From Gammaproteobacteria bacterium (GTDB taxonomy: Bacteria > Pseudomonadota > Gammaproteobacteria > Pseudomonadales > GM7GCV1), in the NCBI GenBank assembly GCA_030830945.1, contig JAURLY010000186.1:1-11267 (forward strand): a stretch of 11,267 bases of DNA, read 5' to 3'. Shown here in pieces: positions 1-7,600 of the stretch. Under the pieces are notes generated by a model that had not been told where the DNA came from, did not search any database, and was given only the letters and a program-made list of their open reading frames with translations. Numbering within the stretch: position 1 is the stretch's first letter; each line of letters opens with the position of its first letter. Both the position numbers and the translations under genes were made by a program.

Positions 1-5
1 AGTCT

Positions 6-617
6 ATGAGCGGCAATCTGTTTACTGTATCAGCCCCATCGGGCGCGGGGAAAACCAGTTTGGTGAATGCCGCACTGGAGGCTCTTCCTAATCTACGAAT
101 TTCGGTTTCGCACACAACCAGAAGCATGCGCCCGGGTGAAGAAGACGGCGTAAACTATAACTTCGTCGATGAAAACACCTTTGTTGAGTTGATCAAGGCC
201 GGCGATTTTCTGGAACATGCCCAAGTCTTTGGCAATTTTTATGGAACATCGGAAAGCTGGGTTAGGGAAACCCTGAACGCTGGCTATGATGTGATTCTTG
301 AAATTGACTGGCAAGGAGCTGAGCAAGTTCGCAAAATCATTCCCGAAACCGTAGGGATTTTCATTCTTCCGCCTTCCCGGGATGTGCTGCGCGAGCGCCT
401 GACTAATCGGGGCCAAGACGAAGCTGATGTCATTGAACAGCGCATGAGCGAAGCTCGGGACGAAATCTCGCACTTCAGCGAAGCGGACTATGTGATCGTC
501 AATGACGAATTTCAAACGGCATTGGATGAATTAACCGCCATAATCCTCACAACAGACCTTTACAGAAAAAAAGATTTTCAAAAACATCAAGCACTTATCG
601 CTGAACTATTGTCTTAA
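6..617 (+). CDS. gmk: Guanylate kinase
   Basis: Cytoplasmic enzyme that phosphorylates GMP (and dGMP) to GDP with ATP, feeding GTP and, indirectly, (p)ppGpp synthesis. The 203-residue product has the usual length for bacterial Gmk. The P-loop is at residues 10-18 (APSGAGKTS). The GMP-binding stretch follows at about 34-50 (SVSHTTRSMRPGEEDG), then FYGTS near 78-82 and the EIDWQGAEQV segment near 99-108. These match the family in order. The ATG at base 6 begins directly before the conserved core, so the gene is probably complete, although its ribosome binding site and promoter lie mostly outside the window. It is followed by rpoZ and spoT, a common gammaproteobacterial order that links GDP supply to the stringent response. 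Confidence 0.96.
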   Translation: MSGNLFTVSAPSGAGKTSLVNAALEALPNLRISVSHTTRSMRPGEEDGVNYNFVDENTFVELIKAGDFLEHAQVFGNFYGTSESWVRETLNAGYDVILEIDWQGAEQVRKIIPETVGIFILPPSRDVLRERLTNRGQDEADVIEQRMSEARDEISHFSEADYVIVNDEFQTALDELTAIILTTDLYRKKDFQKHQALIAELLS

Positions 618-638
618 TTGGCAAAATTTCGATAGAAT
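609..638 (+). promoter_or_regulatory. Candidate sigma70 promoter for rpoZ-spoT-ridA
   Basis: TTGTCT at 609-614 and TAGAAT at 633-638 are separated by 18 bp. They straddle the end of gmk and the start of the gmk-rpoZ gap. Transcription would start near 645, giving a leader of about 60 nt before the rpoZ ATG. No intrinsic terminator is visible after gmk, so readthrough from gmk is also likely. Confidence 0.45.
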
Positions 639-703
639 TGCGCCCCTTTTGTAAACCCCTGCGCCACAATTGGTGCATAACCCATTCCCGGTGAATTTAA
701 AAC

Positions 704-1048
704 ATGGCACGAATTACTGTAGAAGACTGTCTGGACAAGGTTGCTAACCGCTTCGAGCTGGTACTTGTCAGCAGCAAACGCGCTCGCCAGTTAATGGTAG
801 GCAACAAAGAAGCTATGGTCGATTGGGAAAATGACAAAGCTACTGTCGTTGCCCTCCGCGAAATCGAGGAAGGCTTTATTAACGCCAGCATTCTTGAAGA
901 AGAAACCCGTGACGATTACTTTGATGAGCCTACCCAAGAGTCCTACAATCAGGAAGCTGAACTAGCCGCTCTTATGGGTGAGGTTGTTGTTGAATCTGAC
1001 GAAATGGCTGCCGAAGCCGCTGAGGTCGAGAAACAGACCGACGTTTAA
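704..1048 (+). CDS. rpoZ: DNA-directed RNA polymerase omega subunit
   Basis: Small RNA polymerase subunit that helps assemble beta' and, in proteobacteria, forms ppGpp binding site 1 through its N-terminal residues. The start MARITVEDCLDKVANRFELV matches the family (E. coli begins [20 protein letters not shown]), so the N-terminal ppGpp contact is kept. The core continues with RARQL, NDKATVVALREIEEG and INASIL. At 114 residues it is longer than the 91-residue E. coli protein. The extra length is a strongly acidic C-terminal tail (about residues 65-114, rich in Glu and Asp). GGTGA at about 690-694 is a plausible ribosome binding site. It lies 37 bp upstream of spoT, so the ppGpp sensor subunit and the ppGpp enzyme are probably co-transcribed. 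Confidence 0.95.
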   Translation: MARITVEDCLDKVANRFELVLVSSKRARQLMVGNKEAMVDWENDKATVVALREIEEGFINASILEEETRDDYFDEPTQESYNQEAELAALMGEVVVESDEMAAEAAEVEKQTDV

Positions 1049-1073
1049 TGTATTTCCGGGCTGTGTAAGCCCC

Positions 1074-1088
1074 GGAGGGTGAGTCTTG
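1074..1088 (+). promoter_or_regulatory. Strong Shine-Dalgarno with TTG start of spoT
   Basis: GGAGGGT at 1074-1080 sits 7 nt before a TTG codon at 1086. It decides the start: the TTG gives an N-terminus (MPGIDELSQRLTSYL) of the kind found in pseudomonad SpoT proteins, while the first in-frame ATG (codon 59) would remove the start of the hydrolase domain. Confidence 0.75.
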
Positions 1089-3209
1089 CCTGGCATCGAT
1101 GAGCTATCCCAAAGGCTCACCTCCTATCTCGACAAGGATCAGATCGATCTGGTCAGACGAGCCTACCTATTCGCCGCCGAGGCCCATGATGGACAATATC
1201 GGCAGAGCGGAGAACCCTATGTGACCCACCCACTGGCTGCTGCCAATATTCTGGCAGACATGCACATGGATCATCATTGTCTGATGGGTGCGCTTCTGCA
1301 CGATGTCATCGAAGATACCCCCGTCAGCAAACCCATTCTGGAAAAGAAATTTGGCCCCATCGTAGCGGAACTTGTGGATGGGGTTAGCAAACTCAACAAG
1401 ATGGAGGTTCGCGGCGATACCCAGGAAGAGATCCAAGCAGAAAATTTCCTGAAAATGACCTTGGCGATGTCCAAGGATATCCGCGTCATATTGGTCAAAC
1501 TTGCAGACCGTTTGCACAACATGCGTACCTTGGGTGTTCTCCGTCCGGAAAAACGTCGAATAATAGCTCGTGAGACCCTGGAGATCTACGCACCTATCGC
1601 CCAACGGTTGGGTATCAACGATATGCGTATCGAATTCGAAGATCGTGGATTCCAGGCACTCTATCCCATGCGAGCCAGACGCTTGGGAATTGCTTTAGAG
1701 CAAGCCCGTGGACGACGCAAGGATTTGGTCGTTGAAATTCAGGAAGCCATTGAGGTTCGCCTGCAAAAAGAAGACTTTGCCGCCAACGTTCAGGGCCGTG
1801 AAAAGCACTTGTACAGCATCTACAAGAAAATGCGTTTCAAGAATTTATCCTTTAAGGACATCATGGACGTGTTTGCCTTCCGCATTACGGTAGAAACCGT
1901 AGATCAGTGTTACCGCGCGCTCGGAATTGTTCACAATCTGTTCAAGCCTGTCGCTGGTTCCTTTAAAGACTACATTGCCATCCCCAAAGCCAATGGCTAC
2001 CAATCCCTTCACTCGGTGCTTGTGGGGATGCATGGTGTTCCCATTGAGGTGCAAATTCGCACCAAGGCCATGGACGATATGGCCAGTTTTGGCATTGCCG
2101 CACACTGGTTTTACAAAGACTCCGGCAACAAGGCGACCCAAGGTATTTCTACACGAGCCAGTGAGTGGGTAAAACGCCTGTTGGAAATGCAGCAACAAGC
2201 TGGGGACCCCCTGGAATTTATCGAACACGTAAAAACTGACTTGTTTCCGGATGAGGTTTATGTATTTACACCCAAGGGAAAGATCATCGAACTGCCCACC
2301 GGCAGTACCGTTGTAGATTACGCCTATGCCTTACACACAGATATTGGCAACTCCGCCGTAGGGTGCAAAATTAACAACCAGATGTGCCCGCTCTCACAGA
2401 AACTGGAAAGCGGGCAGGTCGTGGAAATCCTGAGGGCAAACAGAGCCCTGCCCCATCCTGGCTGGCTTGATTTCGTTGTTACTGCCAAGGCACGCAGCGC
2501 CATTCGCCATAGCCTGAAGCATCGTCGACACGAAGAATCCGTTAGTCTGGGACGTCGTTTACTGAATCGTAGCTTGTCCGAGCTTGGGCTCAGCGTGGAT
2601 GATATCGCCAAAGAGAGAGTGCAAAAGCTGCTGGAGGAAGGCGGCCACGACTCTTTTGACGATATTCTCCAACAAATAGGCATGGGAGACAGGGTTCCCT
2701 ATGCTGTAGCCAAGCTACTTCTGGAACCTGAGCAGGCCACTCGCCTTAGCCGAAACCTGCACTCTCCTATCGTGATCGACTCATCTGAAGGCCAGGTGGT
2801 CAATTTTGGCGGCTGTTGCCACCCTATTCCAGGCGATATCATTGTTGGACACCTGAGTGCTGGTCGAGGGCTGGTGGTTCACCGCGAAGAATGCCCCAAC
2901 ATTGCCGAAATACGCGATAATCCCGAAGTCTGTATGCCCATAAGCTGGGCTCCAGAGGTTAACGGCGAATTCCAGGTTGAACTCTGGATAGAGGTGGAGA
3001 TGTTCCGTGGCGTTGTCGCTCAGCTGGCAACACGCATCTCGGCAGATAATCTGGGGATTGATAACATCAGTATTGAAGAACGTGGAGCAACCATCAGTGT
3101 GATCAAGCTGATGCTCCGAGTGAATAATCGTGTTCATCTGGCTAACGTTATGCGGCGTATCCGGCTTGAGCCTTACGTGAAGAAACTACGCCGTGGCGAT
3201 AACGTCTGA
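1086..3209 (+). CDS. spoT: Bifunctional (p)ppGpp synthetase/hydrolase SpoT
   Basis: Cytoplasmic enzyme of the stringent response. It hydrolyses (p)ppGpp to GDP/GTP plus pyrophosphate and can also synthesise it from GDP/GTP and ATP. The 707 residues match the usual length (E. coli 702). The HD hydrolase domain covers about residues 20-180, with EAHDGQ at 32-37, the HDVIEDT metal/catalytic motif at 72-78 and LADRLHNMRTL at 139-149. The synthetase domain covers about 230-345, with GREKHLYSIYKKM at 237-249, YIAIPKANGYQSLHS at 296-310 and EVQIRT at 321-326. A TGS domain begins at about 389 (DEVYVFTPKGKIIELP). A conserved-cysteine region with FGGCCHPIPGD follows, and a C-terminal ACT domain covers about the last 80 residues. 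All hydrolase residues visible are intact. The start is TTG with a strong ribosome binding site. ridA follows after 10 bp. Confidence 0.96.
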   Translation: MPGIDELSQRLTSYLDKDQIDLVRRAYLFAAEAHDGQYRQSGEPYVTHPLAAANILADMHMDHHCLMGALLHDVIEDTPVSKPILEKKFGPIVAELVDGVSKLNKMEVRGDTQEEIQAENFLKMTLAMSKDIRVILVKLADRLHNMRTLGVLRPEKRRIIARETLEIYAPIAQRLGINDMRIEFEDRGFQALYPMRARRLGIALEQARGRRKDLVVEIQEAIEVRLQKEDFAANVQGREKHLYSIYKKMRFKNLSFKDIMDVFAFRITVETVDQCYRALGIVHNLFKPVAGSFKDYIAIPKANGYQSLHSVLVGMHGVPIEVQIRTKAMDDMASFGIAAHWFYKDSGNKATQGISTRASEWVKRLLEMQQQAGDPLEFIEHVKTDLFPDEVYVFTPKGKIIELPTGSTVVDYAYALHTDIGNSAVGCKINNQMCPLSQKLESGQVVEILRANRALPHPGWLDFVVTAKARSAIRHSLKHRRHEESVSLGRRLLNRSLSELGLSVDDIAKERVQKLLEEGGHDSFDDILQQIGMGDRVPYAVAKLLLEPEQATRLSRNLHSPIVIDSSEGQVVNFGGCCHPIPGDIIVGHLSAGRGLVVHREECPNIAEIRDNPEVCMPISWAPEVNGEFQVELWIEVEMFRGVVAQLATRISADNLGIDNISIEERGATISVIKLMLRVNNRVHLANVMRRIRLEPYVKKLRRGDNV

Positions 3210-3219
3210 GGAGAAATAA

Positions 3220-3606
3220 ATGCCTAACCGAGCAACCATTAATACAACTGATGCACCCGAAGCTATCGGTACTTACTCGCAGGCCGTCAAGGTTAACAAT
3301 ACTGTCTATCTATCCGGTCAGATCCCCCTGGTTCCAGAAACCATGGAACTAATCAGCGCCAGTATTGATGAACAAATAGAGCAGGTATTTAGGAACTTGT
3401 CTGCCGTATGTGAAGAGGCCGGTGGTTCACTGCAGGACATAGTCAAACTCAATATATTCCTGACCGACTTAAGTAATTTTGGCACGGTAAATGAGGTTAT
3501 GGCGCGCTATTTTGAAACGCCCTATCCGGCACGTGCAGCTATTGGCATCAGTGAGCTTCCCCGGGGCGCTCTGGTGGAAATGGACGGGATTATGGTGGCG
3601 GTTTAA
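3220..3606 (+). CDS. ridA: 2-iminobutanoate/2-iminopropanoate deaminase RidA
   Basis: Member of the RidA (YjgF/YER057c/UK114) family. It hydrolyses reactive enamine/imine intermediates released by PLP enzymes such as threonine dehydratase and so protects other PLP enzymes from damage. At 128 residues it has the family length. Visible family signatures are GTYSQAV at 17-23, LSGQIP at 31-36, RAAIGISELPRGALVEMDGIMVAV at the C-terminus, the catalytic-type Arg105 and Glu120. The ribosome binding site GAGGAGA overlaps the spoT stop codon, and only 10 bp separate the genes, so translation is probably coupled. Its position directly after spoT is common in pseudomonads. A terminator follows. Confidence 0.93.
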   Translation: MPNRATINTTDAPEAIGTYSQAVKVNNTVYLSGQIPLVPETMELISASIDEQIEQVFRNLSAVCEEAGGSLQDIVKLNIFLTDLSNFGTVNEVMARYFETPYPARAAIGISELPRGALVEMDGIMVAV

Positions 3607-3630
3607 TTATTTAGCATTGCTAACTCGTAT

Positions 3631-3658
3631 AAAAAAGGGCCGCAATTGCGGCCCTTTT
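3631..3658. terminator. Bidirectional intrinsic terminator after ridA / thiolase
   Basis: A perfect 11-bp stem (3633-3643 with 3648-3658) with loop AATT. On the + strand the stem ends in TTTT, and on the - strand the descending arm runs into six T. It lies 25 bp after ridA and 44 bp after the convergent thiolase stop, so it can end both transcripts. Confidence 0.9.
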
Positions 3659-3701
3659 CGTTGTAATGAGAAGGATTTCCCAGCCAAAAGAAAACTTATC
3701 T

Positions 3702-4883
3702 CTATACCATCTCAATTGCCATCGCGAGGGCCTCACCCCCGCCAATACACATACTCGCCACACCGCGTTGCTTGTTTTGACGCTTAAGCGCATACATCAA
3801 ACTAACAATCACCCGGCTGGCCGTAGAGCCTAATGGATGGCCCTGGGCACAGGCACCGCCGTGAATATTGACTTTGCCTGGATCCAATCCCAGATCCTTG
3901 ATCGTGAGCATGGCCACCATCGCAAACGCTTCATTGACCTCAAACAGGTCTGTGGAATCCTTGTCCCAACCCGTTTTTTCAAAGATCTTTTCGATGGCCC
4001 CTATGGGCGCAGTCGTAAAATATTCGGGTGCATGGGAATGCCGCGAGTACGCAATAATTTTTGCCATGGGCTTTATCCCTCGCGAGTGCGCTTCCTTCTC
4101 AGTCATAAGCACCATGGCTGAAGCGCCATCCGAAATTGAACTGGAATTGGCCGCTGTAATTGTGCCATCCGATGAGAAAGCCGGACGCAATTCGGGAATT
4201 TTGTTAACCCGGGCATTTTGGGGTTGTTCATCATGCTTGATCACAAAATCATCGCGCTTGGTCTTGACGGTGATCGGCACGATCTCATCCAGCAAAACCT
4301 CATCAATGATTGCCTGGTTTGCCCGGTTGAGGGATTCAATGGCGAAACTGTCCATGGCTTCCCGGGTCAGTCCGTAATGGTCAGCCGTTTCCTGGGCAAA
4401 TTTGCCCATTGATGTTCCGGTAAATGAATCCTCCAGCCCATCAAGAAACATGCTGTCATAAATGGTTTTATGGCCAGTCCCAATACCTGAACGACCATTG
4501 ATCAGGTGCGGAGCGTTTGTCATGCTCTCCATACCCCCGGCAACAGCAATTCTGGCACTTCCCAACCGAATCTGGTCATGGGCAAATATAACGGCTTGCA
4601 TACCTGAACCGCAGACCTTATTAACCGTAACGGCACCAGCTGAGTCAGGTACACCCGCCTTGATCGCGGCTTGCCTTGCAGGTGCTTGTTTTAAACCGGC
4701 CTGCAGCACACAGCCCATATACACTTCATCGACATGGGTCGGATCAATACCCGACTTGGAAACCGCGGCCTTAATAGCCTCGGCACCCAGATCAATTGCG
4801 GTAAAACCGCTAAATACACCACCAAAGCCACCCATAGGGGTACGGGCGCCACTTACAATAACGATGGAATCTTCAAGACTCAT
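3702..4883 (-). CDS. Thiolase (acetyl-CoA C-acetyltransferase-like)
   Basis: Thiolase-family enzyme, most likely condensing or cleaving acetoacetyl-CoA, or acting on longer 3-ketoacyl-CoA. The 393 residues are typical of the family. The nucleophile is Cys91 in VNKVCGSGM (88-95). NEAFA is at 317-321. The catalytic His349 is in GGACAQGHPLGSTASR (342-357). The second catalytic cysteine, Cys379, is in MCIGGGEA. The active site is therefore complete. The filter-like stretch around His349 (ACAQGHPLGSTASR) differs from the textbook GxAxxGHPxGxSG, which points to a subgroup distinct from PhaA and FadA. No fadB, phaB or CoA transferase gene lies beside it, so the in vivo substrate cannot be assigned. 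It has its own candidate promoter and a ribosome binding site AGGTA before the ATG. Confidence 0.9.
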   Translation of the reverse strand: MSLEDSIVIVSGARTPMGGFGGVFSGFTAIDLGAEAIKAAVSKSGIDPTHVDEVYMGCVLQAGLKQAPARQAAIKAGVPDSAGAVTVNKVCGSGMQAVIFAHDQIRLGSARIAVAGGMESMTNAPHLINGRSGIGTGHKTIYDSMFLDGLEDSFTGTSMGKFAQETADHYGLTREAMDSFAIESLNRANQAIIDEVLLDEIVPITVKTKRDDFVIKHDEQPQNARVNKIPELRPAFSSDGTITAANSSSISDGASAMVLMTEKEAHSRGIKPMAKIIAYSRHSHAPEYFTTAPIGAIEKIFEKTGWDKDSTDLFEVNEAFAMVAMLTIKDLGLDPGKVNIHGGACAQGHPLGSTASRVIVSLMYALKRQNKQRGVASMCIGGGEALAMAIEMV

Positions 4884-4980
4884 GGAATACTACCTATTGC
4901 CGCATTTCTGGGAGAGAACTTGGGGTTGATGCACACGGCTGGACAAAAATAATTTACCAGATTTGGCGGTGCACAATGAG

Positions 4981-5009
4981 ATATTAGGAGAGTCGCCGGA
5001 AGATTACAA
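4981..5009 (-). promoter_or_regulatory. Candidate sigma70 promoter for the thiolase gene
   Basis: On the - strand TTGTAA (5009-5004) and TAATAT (4986-4981) are 17 bp apart, each matching four of six consensus bases. Transcription would start near 4974, leaving a leader of about 90 nt. The site sits in the 186-bp argS-thiolase gap, which contains no gene that I can see. Confidence 0.35.
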
Positions 5010-5037
5010 CCAGCAATAACCAATAAGCCAGTTAACG

Positions 5038-5060
5038 AGTCTAGAGGGAACCGCTAGACT
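5038..5060. repeat. 7-bp inverted repeat just after argS
   Basis: AGTCTAG at 5038-5044 and CTAGACT at 5054-5060 form a perfect 7-bp stem with a 9-base loop, 9 bp past the argS stop. Neither strand continues into a T run, so it is not a standard intrinsic terminator. It could be a mRNA 3'-end stabilising hairpin. Confidence 0.5.
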
Positions 5061-5069
5061 TATGACTTA

Positions 5070-6812
5070 CTACATGCGCTCCAATGTCTGGATGCCGAGC
5101 AACTCAAGTCCCTGATGAATTATCCTGGATGTGAGGCTGGCAAGTTTAAGCCGGGACTCGCGATCTTCGGAAGAAACGCTATCTTTCAAAATTGGGCAGG
5201 ATTCGTAAAAACTCATAAATCGCCCACTTATGTCGAACAGATAGCCACAGAGCTCGTGGGGCATGGCGCGTTCACCGACCTGTTCAATTACGTCAGCAAA
5301 CTGGGTAATGACAAGTGCCAGACTCCTCTCAGCCGGCTCGTTAATGAGAAAGCTAAAACGGGCTAACTCGGATTCTGAAACCTCGGCTCGTCGTAAAATA
5401 CTCTGAATACGGGTATAAGCATACTGAAGGTATGGGGCCGTATTCCCTTCGAAACTGAGCATGCTGTCCCAGTCAAATACGTAATCGTTTGTCCGCGTTT
5501 TACTTAAATCTGCATACTTAACTGCACCTATACCCACTGCCTGGGCAATAGTCTGCACCTCGTCATCCGCTAGTTCTGGATTCTTGCTTTTGACCAAATC
5601 CCCGGCTCGCTGAACGGCTTCATCGAGTAGATCACTGAGTTTGACCGTATCACCTGAGCGGGTTTTAAAGGGCTTGCCATCTTCTCCCATAATGGTGCCG
5701 TAGGCACAGTGCAGCAGTTCCATACTCTCGGGAACCCAACCTGCCATTCGAGCTGTCGCAAACACCTGTTTCATATGCAGGCTCTGCCGTACATCAATGA
5801 AGTACAAAACGCGGGTCGCTTTTAGTTGCTTCACACGGAAACGAATTGCGGCCAAATCAGTGGTCGCATAGAGATAGCCTCCACCTGCTTTCTGCACGAT
5901 AAAAACTGAGGGATCACCATTTTTATCGGCCAGCTCCTCAATGAACACACATTGGGCGCCCTGGTCCTCTACAGCAAGGTTCTGCGCCTTCAGCTCTGAT
6001 ACAACGGCTACCAGGTCATCGTTGTAAGCACTTTCACCCCGGGTATCTTCCTGTGTGAGGGTGACACCCAGTTTGTCGTAATTTTCCTGGGCATGTTGCA
6101 TGGAGACATCGATAAACTTTCTCCATAGCTCGAGGCAGCGCTCATCTCCGGATTGCAGCTTTACGACATTCTCCCGGGCCCGATCAGCGAAAGACGGATC
6201 CTCATCGAAATGAATCTTGGCCTGCCGGTAAAAAACTTCCAGATCACCTAGCCCCATGGCCGCATCAACACCGCTGGCTAGTTGATCTTCAAGTTCGGCG
6301 ATCAACATGCCAAATTGCGTACCCCAATCACCTATGTGATTTTGACGAATTACTTTATGTCCAAGAAACTGCAATACCCTAACCAGATTATCGCCGAGGA
6401 TGGTTCCACGAAGATGACCCACGTGCATTTCCTTGGCAACATTGGGTGAAGAATAGTCAATAACGACTGTATCTGGATTTTCTGCAGGCAATACACCCAG
6501 TTTTTCACTGGTATCCAATTCAGCCAAAAAGCCAGCCAACCATTGAGTATCGAGTTTCAGGTTAATAAAACCGGGGCCGGCAATCTCAATATTTGAACAA
6601 ATACCATCAAGCTCTAGGTGCTCGATAATGCTCGCAGCAAGGTCTCTCGGATTAGCTTTAAGCAGTTTTGCAGCAGCCATTGCCCCGTTAATCTGGAAAT
6701 CTCCAAATTCGGGCTTATTGCTGGAATTAAGATGAGGCGGGCAACTCTCGGGGATACCCGCAGCCGCCATGGCTTTAGCAGCCTTGGCGGATAGAAAGGA
6801 TTTTAACGACAT
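5070..6812 (-). CDS. argS: Arginyl-tRNA synthetase
   Basis: Class I aminoacyl-tRNA synthetase that charges tRNA-Arg with arginine in the cytoplasm. At 580 residues it is close to E. coli ArgS (577). An N-terminal Add1-type domain covers about residues 1-110. The HIGH-type signature is in SSPNVAKEMHVGH at 121-133. GDWGTQFGMLI is at 161-171. The KMSKS-equivalent region is FKTRSGDTV at 382-390. AVGIGAVKYADLSKTR and FDWDSMLSFEGNTAPYLQYAYTRI follow. The C-terminal helical anticodon-binding domain ends in LLGIQTLERM, which is the family ending. The gene ends in tandem in-frame stops (TAG TAA). No convincing Shine-Dalgarno precedes the ATG, which begins 17 bp after the dsbA stop, so translational coupling to dsbA is likely (inference). 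Confidence 0.97.
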   Translation of the reverse strand: MSLKSFLSAKAAKAMAAAGIPESCPPHLNSSNKPEFGDFQINGAMAAAKLLKANPRDLAASIIEHLELDGICSNIEIAGPGFINLKLDTQWLAGFLAELDTSEKLGVLPAENPDTVVIDYSSPNVAKEMHVGHLRGTILGDNLVRVLQFLGHKVIRQNHIGDWGTQFGMLIAELEDQLASGVDAAMGLGDLEVFYRQAKIHFDEDPSFADRARENVVKLQSGDERCLELWRKFIDVSMQHAQENYDKLGVTLTQEDTRGESAYNDDLVAVVSELKAQNLAVEDQGAQCVFIEELADKNGDPSVFIVQKAGGGYLYATTDLAAIRFRVKQLKATRVLYFIDVRQSLHMKQVFATARMAGWVPESMELLHCAYGTIMGEDGKPFKTRSGDTVKLSDLLDEAVQRAGDLVKSKNPELADDEVQTIAQAVGIGAVKYADLSKTRTNDYVFDWDSMLSFEGNTAPYLQYAYTRIQSILRRAEVSESELARFSFLINEPAERSLALVITQFADVIEQVGERAMPHELCGYLFDISGRFMSFYESCPILKDSVSSEDRESRLKLASLTSRIIHQGLELLGIQTLERM

Positions 6813-6829
6813 CTAATTGCGTAAAGTAG

Positions 6830-7492
6830 CTACTGTGCGCTCCCGGCCATCGCCTGTCGCTCTTGTTCAATCAGGGCATCCGCAATTTGCAACATACGCG
6901 GGAAGCTGCCCGCCATTTGGGATGTCAGTTTGTATTTACCATTGACCACCATTTCCGGGGTCCCGCGGATGGCATAGGCACCCATTTTGGCTCGTGCCTG
7001 TTGAACCTGACTGGAAACTCCGAAGGAATTGAGCGCGCGTCGATACTGATCGGGGTCTACTCCATGATCACTAACAAAATCAAGGATGGCCTCTTCTGAG
7101 CCCAGCTGATTACGCTCGACATTCATCTCATTAAAAATAGGCTGGTGAAGCTCTTCTTCAATACCTAATACTTCATTGGCATAGTACATTGCTGCGTGCA
7201 GTTCCATAACTTCTGCCCAGATTGCTGGAATTCGAACGAATTCCACATCATCTGCCACTGCAGGCAACCATGCCTGAAGTTCTGGCTCTAGCCGGAAACA
7301 GTGAATGCACCCGTACCAAAAAACCTCGGTCACCTCGATCTTTTCGGGGTCGCTGGTTTTAACCGGACGAGCCAAAAGACCGTAATCCCTGCCTTCAACG
7401 AACTGATTAGCTGCAGAATCATCGGACTGTGCACTACATGAGGCTACCGGAATCAGGAAAGCAAGCATAAAAACTGAAAAAAACTTCTTCAT
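6830..7492 (-). CDS. dsbA: DsbA-type thiol:disulfide interchange protein, putative lipoprotein
   Basis: Periplasmic thioredoxin-fold oxidase that introduces disulfides into exported proteins. The product has 220 residues. An N-terminal export signal (MKKFFSVFMLAFLIPVASC) ends in VASC, a good lipobox with Cys19 as the possible lipidated residue. Ser at +2 would favour outer-membrane sorting by the E. coli rule. The active site is in FWYGCIHCFRLEPEL at 58-72. Its CXXC (Cys62, Cys65) reads Cys-Ile-His-Cys, where the usual DsbA has Cys-Pro-His-Cys. The cis-proline loop RGTPEMVVNGKY (176-187) is intact, so the fold and partner-binding loop are normal. A ribosome binding site AGAGG precedes the ATG. 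argS lies 17 bp downstream and cytochrome c4 upstream, as in the Pseudomonas dsbA-cc4-engB neighbourhood. The identity as a DsbA-family protein is firm. Lipidation is a prediction. Confidence 0.9.
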   Translation of the reverse strand: MKKFFSVFMLAFLIPVASCSAQSDDSAANQFVEGRDYGLLARPVKTSDPEKIEVTEVFWYGCIHCFRLEPELQAWLPAVADDVEFVRIPAIWAEVMELHAAMYYANEVLGIEEELHQPIFNEMNVERNQLGSEEAILDFVSDHGVDPDQYRRALNSFGVSSQVQQARAKMGAYAIRGTPEMVVNGKYKLTSQMAGSFPRMLQIADALIEQERQAMAGSAQ

Positions 7493-7528
7493 TGGATACC
7501 TCTTTAGGGTGATCTACTCAACGGATAA

Positions 7529-7557
7529 AGAATAAAAGGAGTGACATTGAATCACAA
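7529..7557 (-). promoter_or_regulatory. Candidate sigma70 promoter for dsbA-argS
   Basis: On the - strand TTGTGA (7557-7552) and TATTCT (7534-7529) are separated by 17 bp, directly after the cytochrome c4 terminator. Transcription would begin near 7522, about 30 nt before the dsbA ATG. The -35 overlaps the T run of the terminator. Confidence 0.45.
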
Positions 7558-7580
7558 AAAAGGCGGCCTTTAGCCGCCTT
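7556..7580 (-). terminator. Intrinsic terminator after cytochrome c4
   Basis: On the - strand an 8-bp GC-rich stem (7580-7573 with 7567-7560, AAGGCGGC/GCCGCCTT) with a 5-base loop runs into six T (7561-7556). It begins 21 bp after the cytochrome c4 stop and separates that gene from dsbA. Confidence 0.9.
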
Positions 7581-7600
7581 ATTGCACAAATTAACGGGCC

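Noticed and set aside
3702..4883. FadA of a fadBA beta-oxidation operon or PhaA of a polyhydroxyalkanoate operon
   Set aside because: No fadB, phaB or phaC lies beside it, and the His-box sequence differs from those subgroups, so no specific symbol is given.
5038..5060. Intrinsic terminator of argS
   Set aside because: The stem is perfect but no T run follows on either strand, so I list it only as an inverted repeat.
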